Shown here in pieces: positions 29,159 through 37,808 of a stretch of DNA of 64,000 nt. Each line of letters starts with the position of its first letter. Within the stretch, counting starts at the first letter, position 1. Made by a program: the position numbers and the translations under genes. The notes under the pieces were generated by a model, which was given only the letters and a program-made list of their open reading frames with translations, did no database searches and was not told the DNA's origin. The DNA is from CAMYOC01 sp963704875. GTDB taxonomy: Bacteria > Pseudomonadota > Gammaproteobacteria > Steroidobacterales > XN24. The stretch covers positions 434,001 to 498,000 of the forward strand of contig CAVPIA010000008.1 in assembly GCA_963704875.1 (NCBI GenBank), in the 5' to 3' direction.

Positions 29159-31339
29159 ATGAGAACAGCGAGACTCGCGCCGGCAGCCATCGCGCTGCTG
29201 ATGCTGAGCCAGCCCACCAGCGCGTGGGCGGAACCGGATAGCTGCCTGCAACCGGTCAGCCTCCCCGACTCTGCGGAGAGCGAAACCGACAAGCTGTCTG
29301 TGACCGCAGACCGGGCCGAGGTGACTCGCGATGGCGTGTCCGTCTTTACCGGCAGCGTAGAGCTCTCTCAGGGGCCAAACCGAATCGAAGCGAATCGGCT
29401 CAACTACGACCCGCGATCCAGCATAGTGTCAATCGAGGGCGAAGCCAGATATGACGATCCGCGGATGCAGGTCGAAGCCCGCGACCTGAGCTACAACACC
29501 GAAACCGAGGAAGCGAAATTCCGGGACGGCGATTTTGTGCTGCCCGAGCGCCCCGCGCGCGGGAGCGCGGATGAGATACGGATCAAGGCGGACGGACGGG
29601 TCAAACTGGAGGATGTGGTTTACACCACCTGCATGGACGAGGATCCGGACTGGGAATTCTCCGCCGAAAAGCTCGAGCTTGATACTGAAGCGTCGCGGGG
29701 AACAGCGCGCGGCGTCAAGCTCGATTTCCTCGGTGTGCCCATCGCCTATCTGCCCTATATCTCTTTCCCGCTGAACAAGGATCGCAAGTCCGGCTTGTTA
29801 TTTCCGGAGTTCCGCAACTCCGACAGTTCCGGCACCGAAGTCCGGATACCGTATTACTGGAATATCGCGCCCAACTATGACGCCACTATCACGCCGCGGA
29901 TCATGTCCAAGCGGGGCGTGCAGTGGATGTCCGAATTCCGGTATCTGCGCCCGACCGGCACCGGGCAACTCGATGTCGAATATCTGTACGACGACAATGA
30001 GACCGACAGCAACCGGCGTCTGACGCACTGGCAGCATGTGGGCCGCTATCGCGAAGGCTGGCGCTTCTCAACCGACATCACCGAGGTGTCGGACGATGCC
30101 TATTTTGAAGATCTGGGCACCAGCGCCAGCGCGACCAGCCAGACCCATCTGCTGCGCAACGCCGAAATCGAGTATCTGGCGGAAAACTGGCAAGTCGTAC
30201 TCAGGGGCCGCAACTACCAGACCATCGATCAGGAGATCACGCCGGATCAGAAGCCGTATGAGCGGCTTCCGCAACTGTTGTTCAACGGCTCTGTCGGCAC
30301 CGGCCTGGGGGGCGTGCGCTTCGACTGGGCCAGCGAGCTTGTCAACTTCAGCCGCGACAGCGGGGTTGAAGGCATCCGGGCCTCGGTAGAACCCGCCCTA
30401 AGACTGCCAATAGAAGGGCCCGGCTACTTCATGGTGCCGCGGATCTCCTGGCGCGGCACGCAATACAAGCTGGACAGTACCGCGCCCGGTCAAGACGACA
30501 ACCCGTCCTTTGATGCGCCCATCCTGAGCCTGGATGGTGGTCTGTTGTTCGAGCGTACGGCCGGGGACGGTCGTTACCTGCAGACTATTGAGCCGCGTGT
30601 GCTCTATGCCTATATCCCGGATCGCAATCAGGACGACATCCCGGTATTTGATACCGGGCTGCCGGACTTCAATACCGTGCAGCTTTTTCGCCCCAATCGC
30701 TTTGTTGGCGGCGACCGGCTCGGCGACACCGACCAGATCAGCGTGGGGATAACGTCCCGGCTGCTGCGCGAGAACACCGGTCGTGAATTCCTGACTGCGA
30801 CCCTGGGCCAGGTCTTTTATCTGAGCAACCGTCGCGTCGAGTTGCCGGGTCAGCCGGTGAATTACAACAACGAGTCCAATATGGTGCTGGAGCTCGGCCT
30901 GGACATCTTCAAGAACTGGAATGCCGATCTTGGCTATCAATGGGATGTGGGCGACAACAGCACTCAGCTGGCCGAGGTCCGTCTCCAGTATCGTCCGGCG
31001 GAAAACAAAGTCGCCAACATCTCTTATCGCTACCGGCCTGACATTCTCGAGCAGGCTGAAGTGTCGCTGGGCTGGCCCCTCTCCCGTAACTGGAGCGCAG
31101 TCGGCCAGCTGGAGTACTCACTGCGGGAAGACGCCTCGATCGAACGGCTGGTAGGCCTGCAGTACGAGAGCTGCTGCTGGGCGGCGCGGCTGGCAAGTCA
31201 GCGAAACATCAGTAACCGCGATGGCTCACGCGATACATCCGTGCTGTTTCAGATCGAGTTCAAGGGCCTGGCGGGCGTCGGCAGCGGCGCCCGGGAACGC
31301 TTCGAAAGTGATATTCTAGGCTATTCTGTTTACGAGTAA
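29159..31339 (+). CDS. lptD: LPS-assembly outer-membrane protein LptD
   Basis: A 726-residue outer-membrane barrel that, with LptE, inserts lipopolysaccharide into the outer leaflet. The chosen ATG at 29159 (AAGG 8 bases upstream) gives a signal peptide ending in SAWA; an upstream ATG at 29126 and a TTG at 29102 are alternatives. The N-terminal beta-jellyroll (about 35-190) precedes the C-terminal barrel (WEFSAEKLELDTE onward). The disulfide cysteines are present: SCLQP near the mature N-terminus, TTCMD at the jellyroll end, and the pair ESCCWAAR near the C-terminus. surA follows after 18 bases. Confidence 0.94.
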   Translation: MRTARLAPAAIALLMLSQPTSAWAEPDSCLQPVSLPDSAESETDKLSVTADRAEVTRDGVSVFTGSVELSQGPNRIEANRLNYDPRSSIVSIEGEARYDDPRMQVEARDLSYNTETEEAKFRDGDFVLPERPARGSADEIRIKADGRVKLEDVVYTTCMDEDPDWEFSAEKLELDTEASRGTARGVKLDFLGVPIAYLPYISFPLNKDRKSGLLFPEFRNSDSSGTEVRIPYYWNIAPNYDATITPRIMSKRGVQWMSEFRYLRPTGTGQLDVEYLYDDNETDSNRRLTHWQHVGRYREGWRFSTDITEVSDDAYFEDLGTSASATSQTHLLRNAEIEYLAENWQVVLRGRNYQTIDQEITPDQKPYERLPQLLFNGSVGTGLGGVRFDWASELVNFSRDSGVEGIRASVEPALRLPIEGPGYFMVPRISWRGTQYKLDSTAPGQDDNPSFDAPILSLDGGLLFERTAGDGRYLQTIEPRVLYAYIPDRNQDDIPVFDTGLPDFNTVQLFRPNRFVGGDRLGDTDQISVGITSRLLRENTGREFLTATLGQVFYLSNRRVELPGQPVNYNNESNMVLELGLDIFKNWNADLGYQWDVGDNSTQLAEVRLQYRPAENKVANISYRYRPDILEQAEVSLGWPLSRNWSAVGQLEYSLREDASIERLVGLQYESCCWAARLASQRNISNRDGSRDTSVLFQIEFKGLAGVGSGARERFESDILGYSVYE

Positions 31340-31357
31340 ATCACGCGTCATTCAGCT

Positions 31358-32656
31358 ATGCGTTTGTTTCTGTTAGTCCTAGTCAGCGTCTCCTCCCTGA
31401 CCGCGAATCCTGTTCGCGCGGCGGAAGAATTGAGCAATACCGGGGTATTGCTTGATCGTATCGTCGCAGTGGTCAACGAAGGCGTGATCCTGCAATCTCA
31501 AATGGATTCAAAGGTGGATCTCGTCGCCGGCCAGCTGCGTGATCAAAATACCGCGCTGCCGCCGCGAGAGATCCTCGAGAGCCAGGTACTGGAGCAGCTG
31601 ATCGTCCAGCAGGTTCAGTTGCAGCGTGCCAAACGCCTCGGCGTCCAGGTTTCCGATGCAATGCTCAACAGCACCTTGCAACGGGTGGCGCAGCGCAATG
31701 GCATGTCTTTGTCCGACCTGCCGAAGGCGATGGCGGAACAAGGTATCGACTATGCCGTCTACCGCGAGGATATGCGCAGCGAGATGATCCTCGATGCGCT
31801 GCGCCAACGCGACGTGGTGGCCCGTATCTCGGTCTCGGAGCGGGAGATCGCGCGTTTCCTGGCAAAAGAGGAAACCAACATCGGCGATCAGATCGATTAT
31901 GAGCTGTCGCATATCCTGATTCCGCTGGACAACACAGCGACGCCCGAGCAGATTGAGGCCGCCGTGGAGCAGAGCGAGGAACTCTATCAGCGACTGGTCG
32001 CGGGCGAAGACTTTGCCGAACTCGCAGTCCGCTACTCCAAGGGACAGAACGCGCTGGATGGCGGCAATCTTGGCTGGCGCAAGGGAGCACAATTGCCGCC
32101 GCTGTTTTTTGACGCAATCAGCGACCTGCAGCCGGGTGAATTCACTGATCCGATCCGGAGCCCGAGCGGCTTCCATTTGCTCAAGCTCAATGATGTCCGT
32201 GGATCGGAGAAGATCATCGTATTGCAGACAAAACTCAGCCACATTCTGCTGCGTCCAAACGAAGTCCTCGACGACACCGCGGTAGAACAGAAACTGCTGG
32301 TTCTGCGGCAGCGGATAGAGGATGGCGAAGACTTCAGTGACGTCGCGCGGATCGAATCAGAGGACCCGGGATCGGCCCCGCTGGGTGGCGACCTGGGCTG
32401 GTCCAGCCCCGGCAGCTTTGTGCCTGAATTCGAAGACCAGGTGGCGCGGCTTGAGCCGGGTCAGATGAGTGAGCCCTTCCGTACCCAGTTTGGCTGGCAT
32501 CTGGTGCTGCTGGAAGACCGCCAGGAGCGGGACACGACCCAGGAGGTCAAGCGCCAGCGTGCGGTGCAGGCGATCCGTGCCAGTAAGCAGGAACAGGAAA
32601 CCGAGATCTGGCTGCGCGAGTTACGCGACGAAGCTTATGTCGAGGTTCGGAGCTGA
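31358..32656 (+). CDS. surA: Periplasmic chaperone/peptidyl-prolyl isomerase SurA
   Basis: A 432-residue outer-membrane-protein chaperone (E. coli 428). Signal peptide ends in PVRA. The N-terminal chaperone domain contains LDRIVAVVNEGVILQSQMD; two parvulin domains follow, starting near ELSHILIPLDN and LSHILLRPNE, each ending in the usual F-x-x-Q/S-GFHLL or FGWHLVLLEDRQ segment. Sits between lptD and pdxA, its conserved neighbours. Confidence 0.96.
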   Translation: MRLFLLVLVSVSSLTANPVRAAEELSNTGVLLDRIVAVVNEGVILQSQMDSKVDLVAGQLRDQNTALPPREILESQVLEQLIVQQVQLQRAKRLGVQVSDAMLNSTLQRVAQRNGMSLSDLPKAMAEQGIDYAVYREDMRSEMILDALRQRDVVARISVSEREIARFLAKEETNIGDQIDYELSHILIPLDNTATPEQIEAAVEQSEELYQRLVAGEDFAELAVRYSKGQNALDGGNLGWRKGAQLPPLFFDAISDLQPGEFTDPIRSPSGFHLLKLNDVRGSEKIIVLQTKLSHILLRPNEVLDDTAVEQKLLVLRQRIEDGEDFSDVARIESEDPGSAPLGGDLGWSSPGSFVPEFEDQVARLEPGQMSEPFRTQFGWHLVLLEDRQERDTTQEVKRQRAVQAIRASKQEQETEIWLRELRDEAYVEVRS

Positions 32657-32743
32657 CGTGCCCCGATCCCGTGCCGTCGCCGATATCGGCAGGCGCGGCC
32701 CGAATCGGTACTGAAATTATCCTCGCCGCGACGTGAAAGAGCA

Positions 32744-33733
32744 GTGAATCGTTCGCTCCCCGTCATCGCTCTAACTCCCGGAGAGCCGGCCGGTATTGGT
32801 CCCGATATCAGCCTCGCTCTGGCCGGGCGCGAATTGCCGGCGAGGCTGATCGCGTTTGCCGATCGTGACATGCTGGATGACCGAGCCCGGCGACTGGGGC
32901 TGACAGTGCGGCTTGAGCAGGTCGATGACAATCTGCCACCCCATCGGCCCGGCACACTACTGGTTCATCATGTGCCACTGCCAGCTGCGGTGGTTTGCGG
33001 AACGCCTGATCCGGGCAATGCCCTGGCTGTACTTGCCACACTGGATGCGGCGGTCGCTGCCTGCCAGGCGGGACACTGTCAGGCCATTGTCACTGGTCCG
33101 TTGCAAAAGAGCGTGATCAACGACGCCGGCATTCCGTTCTCCGGCCACACCGAATACCTGGCCGCGCGAACCGGCGCAGAACTACCGGTAATGATGCTGG
33201 CCGCCGGCTCGTTCCGGGTGGCGTTGGCGACAACCCACCTGCCCTTGCGTGCGGTACCCGACGCGATCACCGCTGCAAGGCTCGAGCGGGTGCTGGAGAT
33301 TTTGCACCGGGATCTGGGACAGCGGTTCGGGATCGATCGCCCCCGGATCCTGGTCTGTGGCCTCAACCCGCATGCCGGCGAAGGGGGTCATCTCGGCCTC
33401 GAAGAACAGGAAGTCATAGCGCCGGTTGTGGCCGGTCTGCGCGAACGCGGCATGGACCTGGAAGGACCGCTACCGGCTGATACGCTGTTTACCCCAAGAC
33501 ATCTGGAACACGCTGACGCCGTGCTCGCGATGTTCCACGACCAGGGGCTGCCGGTGCTCAAGTACGCGGGTTTCGGCAAGGCTGTGAATATCACGTTGGG
33601 GCTGCCGCTGGTGCGCACATCAGTGGATCATGGGACCGCGCTGGATCTGGCCGGCAGCGGCCGTGCAGACGCAGGAAGTCTGTTCGAAGCGGTGCTTTGC
33701 GCTGCCGGCATGGTGGCCGCCTCAGACCGCTGA
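32744..33733 (+). CDS. pdxA: 4-hydroxythreonine-4-phosphate dehydrogenase PdxA
   Basis: A 329-residue NAD-dependent enzyme of the DXP-dependent pyridoxal phosphate pathway. Signatures: TPGEPAGIGPDI at the start, TGPLQKSVINDAGIPFSGHTEYLA with metal/substrate histidine, GLNPHAGEGGHLG, and FHDQGLPVLKYAGFGKAVNIT with GLPLVRTSVDHGTA. GTG start at 32744. In many relatives ksgA follows directly; here it is 2.3 kb away behind an inserted cassette. Confidence 0.96.
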   Translation: MNRSLPVIALTPGEPAGIGPDISLALAGRELPARLIAFADRDMLDDRARRLGLTVRLEQVDDNLPPHRPGTLLVHHVPLPAAVVCGTPDPGNALAVLATLDAAVAACQAGHCQAIVTGPLQKSVINDAGIPFSGHTEYLAARTGAELPVMMLAAGSFRVALATTHLPLRAVPDAITAARLERVLEILHRDLGQRFGIDRPRILVCGLNPHAGEGGHLGLEEQEVIAPVVAGLRERGMDLEGPLPADTLFTPRHLEHADAVLAMFHDQGLPVLKYAGFGKAVNITLGLPLVRTSVDHGTALDLAGSGRADAGSLFEAVLCAAGMVAASDR

Positions 33734-33750
33734 GCCAAATCCTACGCGTC

Positions 33751-34413
33751 TCATGCGGGCAATGCGGCCAGGCTGGGAATTTCTGCGGTCAGTGAGTCTC
33801 GCTCGAACGGGTACCCGATGCCCTGTCGGTTGACCCAGATCGCCCTGAAACCCGCTCGCGCCGCACCCGCTGCATCCCAGGGATTGCTGGAAACAAAGAA
33901 CACCTCGCTGGTAACGATATCCAGGTGCCTTGCGATATTGGCATAGGCCGCCGGGTCGGGCTTGTACACCCCGAATTCATCGACCGAAACTGCACCCTGC
34001 AACACCTGATCCAGACCGGATGCCGAAAGGCTCTTTTGCAGCATCGTCTTGCTGGCGTTTGAGTAGGTCAACGATCGCGCACCAAGGCCACTGAGTCGTA
34101 CCACTGCATCTGACGCATCCTGATAGGCATCGAGGCTGCCATAGGCATCGAGCAATCGTTCGCGTAGCAGGACATCCTTGTCCAGCCCCGCGATCACCAG
34201 CGCCGTATCAAGACCACGCACCGTCGCGTCCCAGAAATCGGTCGGGCGGCCAAGCGCCATATCGGTCCATGCGTATTCCAGCTGTCTGCCGCGCCACACT
34301 TCGGCAAGCAGCTGCGCTTTGCCGGAATGCCCGGCCAGTACCTTGCGCGCAGCCGCGGACAGATCAAACAGCGTGCCGTAGGCGTCAAAAATATAAATCG
34401 GTTGGTCGGCCAC
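33751..34413 (-). CDS. L-2-haloacid dehalogenase-type HAD hydrolase
   Basis: A 220-residue HAD-superfamily type II dehalogenase that would displace halide from L-2-haloalkanoates using an aspartate ester. Every residue of the L-DEX active site is present at its textbook number: D10 and T14 (FDAYGTLFD), R41 (VWRGRQLEY), S118-N119 (YSNAS), K151 and Y157 (VYKPDPAAY), S175, N177 and D180 (SSNPWD). Fluoroacetate-type HADs are a less likely alternative. It lies 44 bases downstream of the SDR on the same strand and faces pdxA convergently. Confidence 0.88.
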   Translation of the reverse strand: MADQPIYIFDAYGTLFDLSAAARKVLAGHSGKAQLLAEVWRGRQLEYAWTDMALGRPTDFWDATVRGLDTALVIAGLDKDVLLRERLLDAYGSLDAYQDASDAVVRLSGLGARSLTYSNASKTMLQKSLSASGLDQVLQGAVSVDEFGVYKPDPAAYANIARHLDIVTSEVFFVSSNPWDAAGAARAGFRAIWVNRQGIGYPFERDSLTAEIPSLAALPA

Positions 34414-34457
34414 TACACCTGCTCCTCGCTATCCGGTCATCCGGGATGATCAGCGGA

Positions 34458-35198
34458 TCAGCCTTCCATCAGGTTTGCATCGACGATATTGCTGGCGAAG
34501 TCCTTATAGGCGGCGCCAATCTGCTTTGCCATCGTGTCCGGAAACACATGAAATTCACCCGATTTCAACGCAGACATGATCGCCTGAGGCACCAGCGCCG
34601 CCGGCTCCGCTAGCTCGGTTAGCCCCGCATTGTCGGCCATGTCCGTGGCAATCGGTCCGGGGTGAACGCTGAGCACACGCGTGCCCTGCTGCTTAAGCAC
34701 ATCGCGCAGACCCTGAGTGATTGAATACGCCGCCGCTTTGGACGCGCAATAGGTCGCGAAGTCGGCGAAGTTCTTTAACGAAGCCACGGAATTCAACTGC
34801 ACCAGCGCTCCGCCGCCGTTCGCCTTGAGGACCGGTGCAAACGCCTGGGCCATACGCATCAGGCCATAGACGTTGACTTCCATTTCTTCCTGCATCACCG
34901 CCACCGCGCTGCTCGCCAGCGGATTGGCAATGCTCAGTATCCCGGCATTGTTGACGACTATCTCCACGTCAGTGGCTTCCTGCGCCGCCGCGGTGATGCT
35001 GGCCGGATCGTTCAGGTCGATGCGCAGTGGCGCCACGCGATCGCCATGCGCGGTAGTCAGCGCGTCGAGCGATGCCGGGTTGCGTGCGGCCGCATAGATC
35101 TTGCGCGCGCCTGCGCGCAGAAACTCTTCGACGATGCTCTTTCCGATACCGCGGTTGGCGCCGGTGATCAGCACAACACGGTCTTTTACTGAATCCAT
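34458..35198 (-). CDS. Short-chain dehydrogenase/reductase
   Basis: A 246-residue classical SDR. NAD(P)-binding TGANRGIGKS near residue 14, NNAGIL near 87, catalytic serine in QLNSVAS and YCASK (YxxxK) near 149. The basic residue after the glycine motif and AARN suggest NADP, but this is weak. A good Shine-Dalgarno (AAGGAG) precedes the ATG. First gene of a two-gene SDR-haloacid dehalogenase transcript divergent from a TetR repressor with operators in the shared promoter. Substrate unknown; an alcohol or 2-hydroxyacid linked to the dehalogenase is conceivable. Confidence 0.85.
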   Translation of the reverse strand: MDSVKDRVVLITGANRGIGKSIVEEFLRAGARKIYAAARNPASLDALTTAHGDRVAPLRIDLNDPASITAAAQEATDVEIVVNNAGILSIANPLASSAVAVMQEEMEVNVYGLMRMAQAFAPVLKANGGGALVQLNSVASLKNFADFATYCASKAAAYSITQGLRDVLKQQGTRVLSVHPGPIATDMADNAGLTELAEPAALVPQAIMSALKSGEFHVFPDTMAKQIGAAYKDFASNIVDANLMEG

Positions 35199-35228
35199 GG
35201 AGGAGCTCCTTGTTGCTCATTCAGAATA

Positions 35229-35281
35229 TGTACCGGCCGGTACAGTTTTGACATTATTTACCGATCGGTACACAATGTCAA
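35229..35281. promoter_or_regulatory. Divergent SDR/tetR promoters with two palindromic operators
   Basis: Operator 1 is the perfect 16-bp palindrome TGTACCGGCCGGTACA (35229-35244). Operator 2 is TACCGATCGGTA (35259-35270), nested in longer arms TTGACATT (35248-35255) / AATGTCAA (35274-35281) that share its centre. Minus strand: TTGACA (35281-35276), 17 bases, AATAAT (35258-35253), the SDR promoter. Plus strand: TTGACA (35248-35253), 17 bases, CACAAT (35271-35276), the tetR promoter. Operator 2 fills both spacers; operator 1 covers the likely SDR start site. Confidence 0.82.
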
Positions 35282-35320
35282 TTACCACAGCGGGAGCCAC
35301 AGCGAGAGAGTATCAGCACC

Positions 35321-35932
35321 ATGGCTGCAGGCAGGAAACGAAGCTTCGACACCTCACAGGCGCTGGACAAGGCGATGCGGCTGTTCTGGGAGAACGGGTA
35401 TGCGGGCACCTCTGTTAATGATCTGAGCGCGGCGCTTGGGATCAACAAACCAAGCCTCTATGCGGCTTTCGGCAACAAGGAAAACCTGTTTGCCGCGGCG
35501 CTCGAACGCTACACGTCGCAATTCGGTACGCCGCTGATGGACCGACTTGCGCTGCCTGAAGCAGCGCCACTGGCGGATCGCGTGCGCGCTTATCTGCTGG
35601 GTATCGTTGATCTGGTCAGCGGCAAGGGCTCGCCGACCGGCTGCCTGTTTGTGAAGAGCAGCTGCGAGTCGGGCAGCGCAGCAATGCCCGGCGATGTTTC
35701 GGCGTCGTTACGCGACATGGGGTCTGCTACTGAACAAACGCTGACCGAGCTGTTTGCCACAGAGCAAGAGAATGGCCATCTGTTGCCGCATGTCGAACCA
35801 CGCGACTTCGCCGGATATCTGCTGTCGGTAATCTACGGCCTGGCTGTGCTGGCCAGGCGAGGCAAGCCGCGTCAACAACTAAAGGCTGTCGTCGACCTGA
35901 CGATCGACGCCCTGCCGGTACCTCGGACTTAA
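35321..35932 (+). CDS. TetR-family transcriptional repressor
   Basis: A 203-residue TetR/AcrR regulator. The helix-turn-helix covers about residues 8-55 (ALDKAMRLFWENGYAGTSVNDLSAALGINKPSLYAAFGNKENLF, quoted here only as positions 12-54 in outline: FWENGYAGTSV, LGINKPSLYAAFG). The C-terminal domain has GCLFVKSSCESG, typical of the YxaF/AefR-like subgroup. Divergent from the SDR-dehalogenase pair with two palindromic operators between, so it most likely represses both transcripts and responds to a pathway substrate. Confidence 0.88.
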   Translation: MAAGRKRSFDTSQALDKAMRLFWENGYAGTSVNDLSAALGINKPSLYAAFGNKENLFAAALERYTSQFGTPLMDRLALPEAAPLADRVRAYLLGIVDLVSGKGSPTGCLFVKSSCESGSAAMPGDVSASLRDMGSATEQTLTELFATEQENGHLLPHVEPRDFAGYLLSVIYGLAVLARRGKPRQQLKAVVDLTIDALPVPRT

Positions 35933-36075
35933 GCCCGGCACATGGCATAAGCGCGCCGAATTCCTGCCGCGCGTGGGCATTCCTCGCCAGACGATTCATA
36001 ATCCTGGGTATTCGGTATGCAGACCACGGCAACAGACTCAGGCAACAAGCCCCGCATCAGACCCAGGACAAGACC

Positions 36076-36864
36076 TTGAGCCACCGGCCCAGAAAAAGGT
36101 TCGGCCAGCATTTCCTGCACGATCCGCAAGTGATCGCAAGGATCGTCGACGCGATCAGTCCACGGCCTGAAGAGCATGTGGTGGAAATCGGACCGGGCCG
36201 GGGCGCATTGACCAGGCCGCTGATGCGACGCCTGGGCGCTATGGAAGTCGTTGAGCTCGACCGCGAAGTGATCCCGCTTCTTGAGCAAGCCTGTGCCGGC
36301 CTGGGTGAGCTGACGGTACACAGCACCGACGCCTTGAAATTCGATTTTTCGACGCTGGCCGCAGCACCCGACGGACTGCGCCTGGTGGGCAATCTGCCCT
36401 ACAATATATCCACCCCGCTGCTGTTTCATTTGCTGGCGCAGGACACTGCGATCCGGGATATGCACTTCATGCTGCAGAAAGAGGTTGTGACGCGGATGGC
36501 CGCGGTACCCGGCAACCGCGACTACGGCCGCCTGACCGTGATGCTGGCGGCACGTTGCCAGGTGCAGCACCTGTTTGACATTGGACCAGGCGCGTTCACC
36601 CCACCGCCGCGCGTTCAATCCTCATTTGTGCGTCTGACGCCCTGGCCGGACGCGCCGTTCCCGGACGCGGACCCGGCGCTGTATGCCCGGGTTGTCACCC
36701 AGGCCTTCTCCATGCGTCGCAAGACTCTGCGCAACAGTCTTAAACCGATCATGGACGCGGAGGCCATCCTCGACGCTGACTGCGACCCTGGAGCGCGGGC
36801 GGAGACTCTGGATCCCGCCGATTTCGCCAACCTGGCCATGGTCCTCGAAACGCTGGAAAAATAG
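36076..36864 (+). CDS. rsmA: 16S rRNA (A1518/A1519-N6,N6) dimethyltransferase
   Basis: A 262-residue KsgA that dimethylates two adenosines in helix 45 of 16S rRNA. Signatures: KRFGQHFLHDP at the start, SAM motif VEIGPGRGALT, and the catalytic NLPYN near residue 111, followed by FMLQKEVV. TTG start at 36076 with AGGA 7 bases upstream; the resulting length matches the family. The gene belongs to the surA-pdxA-ksgA-apaGH order but is separated from pdxA by the dehalogenase cassette and from apaG by a usp gene. Confidence 0.94.
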   Translation: MSHRPRKRFGQHFLHDPQVIARIVDAISPRPEEHVVEIGPGRGALTRPLMRRLGAMEVVELDREVIPLLEQACAGLGELTVHSTDALKFDFSTLAAAPDGLRLVGNLPYNISTPLLFHLLAQDTAIRDMHFMLQKEVVTRMAAVPGNRDYGRLTVMLAARCQVQHLFDIGPGAFTPPPRVQSSFVRLTPWPDAPFPDADPALYARVVTQAFSMRRKTLRNSLKPIMDAEAILDADCDPGARAETLDPADFANLAMVLETLEK

Positions 36865-36971
36865 CCCGAAACTCTAGCCTGGCGGGCGCAGCTCAGCGCT
36901 GATCACGTATACTCTGATTGAGTGCCATGGTGGTTACCATTCACCGGAGCCGGATAGCGGGAGTGACAGAA

Positions 36972-37406
36972 ATGCCTGAATATGGACGCGTTCTTGTTGC
37001 CATCGATCTTTCTGATGCCAGCGGGCCGATTCTGAAACGTGCGCTGCGCGTGAGCCAGAGTTTGGATGCAGAGCTGCACCTGTTGCATGTAGTCGAATAT
37101 ATCCCTGTAGAACCGATGGGCGAGGCTTTGCTGCCCGCTGTCGATATAGAACAGGAACTGGCTGAAGGCGCGCGCCGCCGGCTGGAGGAACTCGCCACCG
37201 CCGCAGGCGCAGCCGAGTTGTCACGCCAGGTGGTGACAGGCAGCATCAAGAGCGAAGTCATCCGTGTCGCCAGGGAACTCGAGGTCGATCTGATCATCAT
37301 TGGCAGCAAGGAACGGCATGGCCTCGGTGTCATGGTGAACCTGACCGAGGACACGATCCTGCATGCGGCACCGTGCGATGTGCTCGCAGTCCGCATTCTT
37401 CGCTGA
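36972..37406 (+). CDS. Universal stress protein, UspA-like
   Basis: A 144-residue single Usp domain starting EYGRVLVAIDLSDASGPIL. The nucleotide-binding pattern G-x2-G-x9-G-S/T is not intact: the loop reads GSKERHGLGVMVNLTEDT, with LT in place of the usual GS, so ATP binding is doubtful, as in E. coli UspA. ATG at 36972 with GGGAG 8 bases upstream is preferred over earlier in-frame starts. It lies 15 bases before apaG, an unusual insertion in the ksgA-apaG order. Confidence 0.88.
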   Translation: MPEYGRVLVAIDLSDASGPILKRALRVSQSLDAELHLLHVVEYIPVEPMGEALLPAVDIEQELAEGARRRLEELATAAGAAELSRQVVTGSIKSEVIRVARELEVDLIIIGSKERHGLGVMVNLTEDTILHAAPCDVLAVRILR

Positions 37407-37421
37407 CAGCAGCCAGGCTCT

Positions 37422-37802
37422 ATGCAAACTCCAGCCCAGGCAATCCGGATCAAGGTCAAGACCGCCTATGTGGCAGAACAGTCGGACCCTGATTCGGACC
37501 GTTATGTGTTCGCCTACACGGTTACGATCCAAAACGAAGGCACTGCGGCGGCACAATTGCTCACGCGACACTGGATCATCACCGATGCCAATGGCCACGA
37601 GAGCGAGGTGCGCGGCCCCGGGGTGGTCGGTGAACAACCTCATCTGAATCCCGGAGAGGGATTCCGCTACAGCAGCGGCGCGGTATTGGAAACGCCGGTC
37701 GGCTCGATGCGCGGCAGCTACCAGATGGCGGATGAGACGGGGCATCGTTTCGATGCACCGATCGCACCATTCACCCTCGCCGTTCCCGGCAGCCTCAACT
37801 GA
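37422..37802 (+). CDS. apaG: ApaG (Co2+/Mg2+ efflux-associated) protein
   Basis: A 126-residue ApaG/DUF525 beta-sandwich (fibronectin type III-like). Conserved: AYTVTIQNEG, AQLLTRHWIITDANG, VRGPGVVGEQPHLNPGEGFRYSSG and MRGSYQM. Its biochemical role is unsettled; homologues are linked to pyrophosphate/nucleotide binding and divalent-cation resistance. apaH follows after 6 bases. Confidence 0.94.
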   Translation: MQTPAQAIRIKVKTAYVAEQSDPDSDRYVFAYTVTIQNEGTAAAQLLTRHWIITDANGHESEVRGPGVVGEQPHLNPGEGFRYSSGAVLETPVGSMRGSYQMADETGHRFDAPIAPFTLAVPGSLN

Positions 37803-37808
37803 TACGTC

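Noticed and set aside
36893..36902. TCAGCGCTGA palindrome after ksgA as terminator
   Set aside because: Only 10 bp with no loop-compatible extension and no T-tract.
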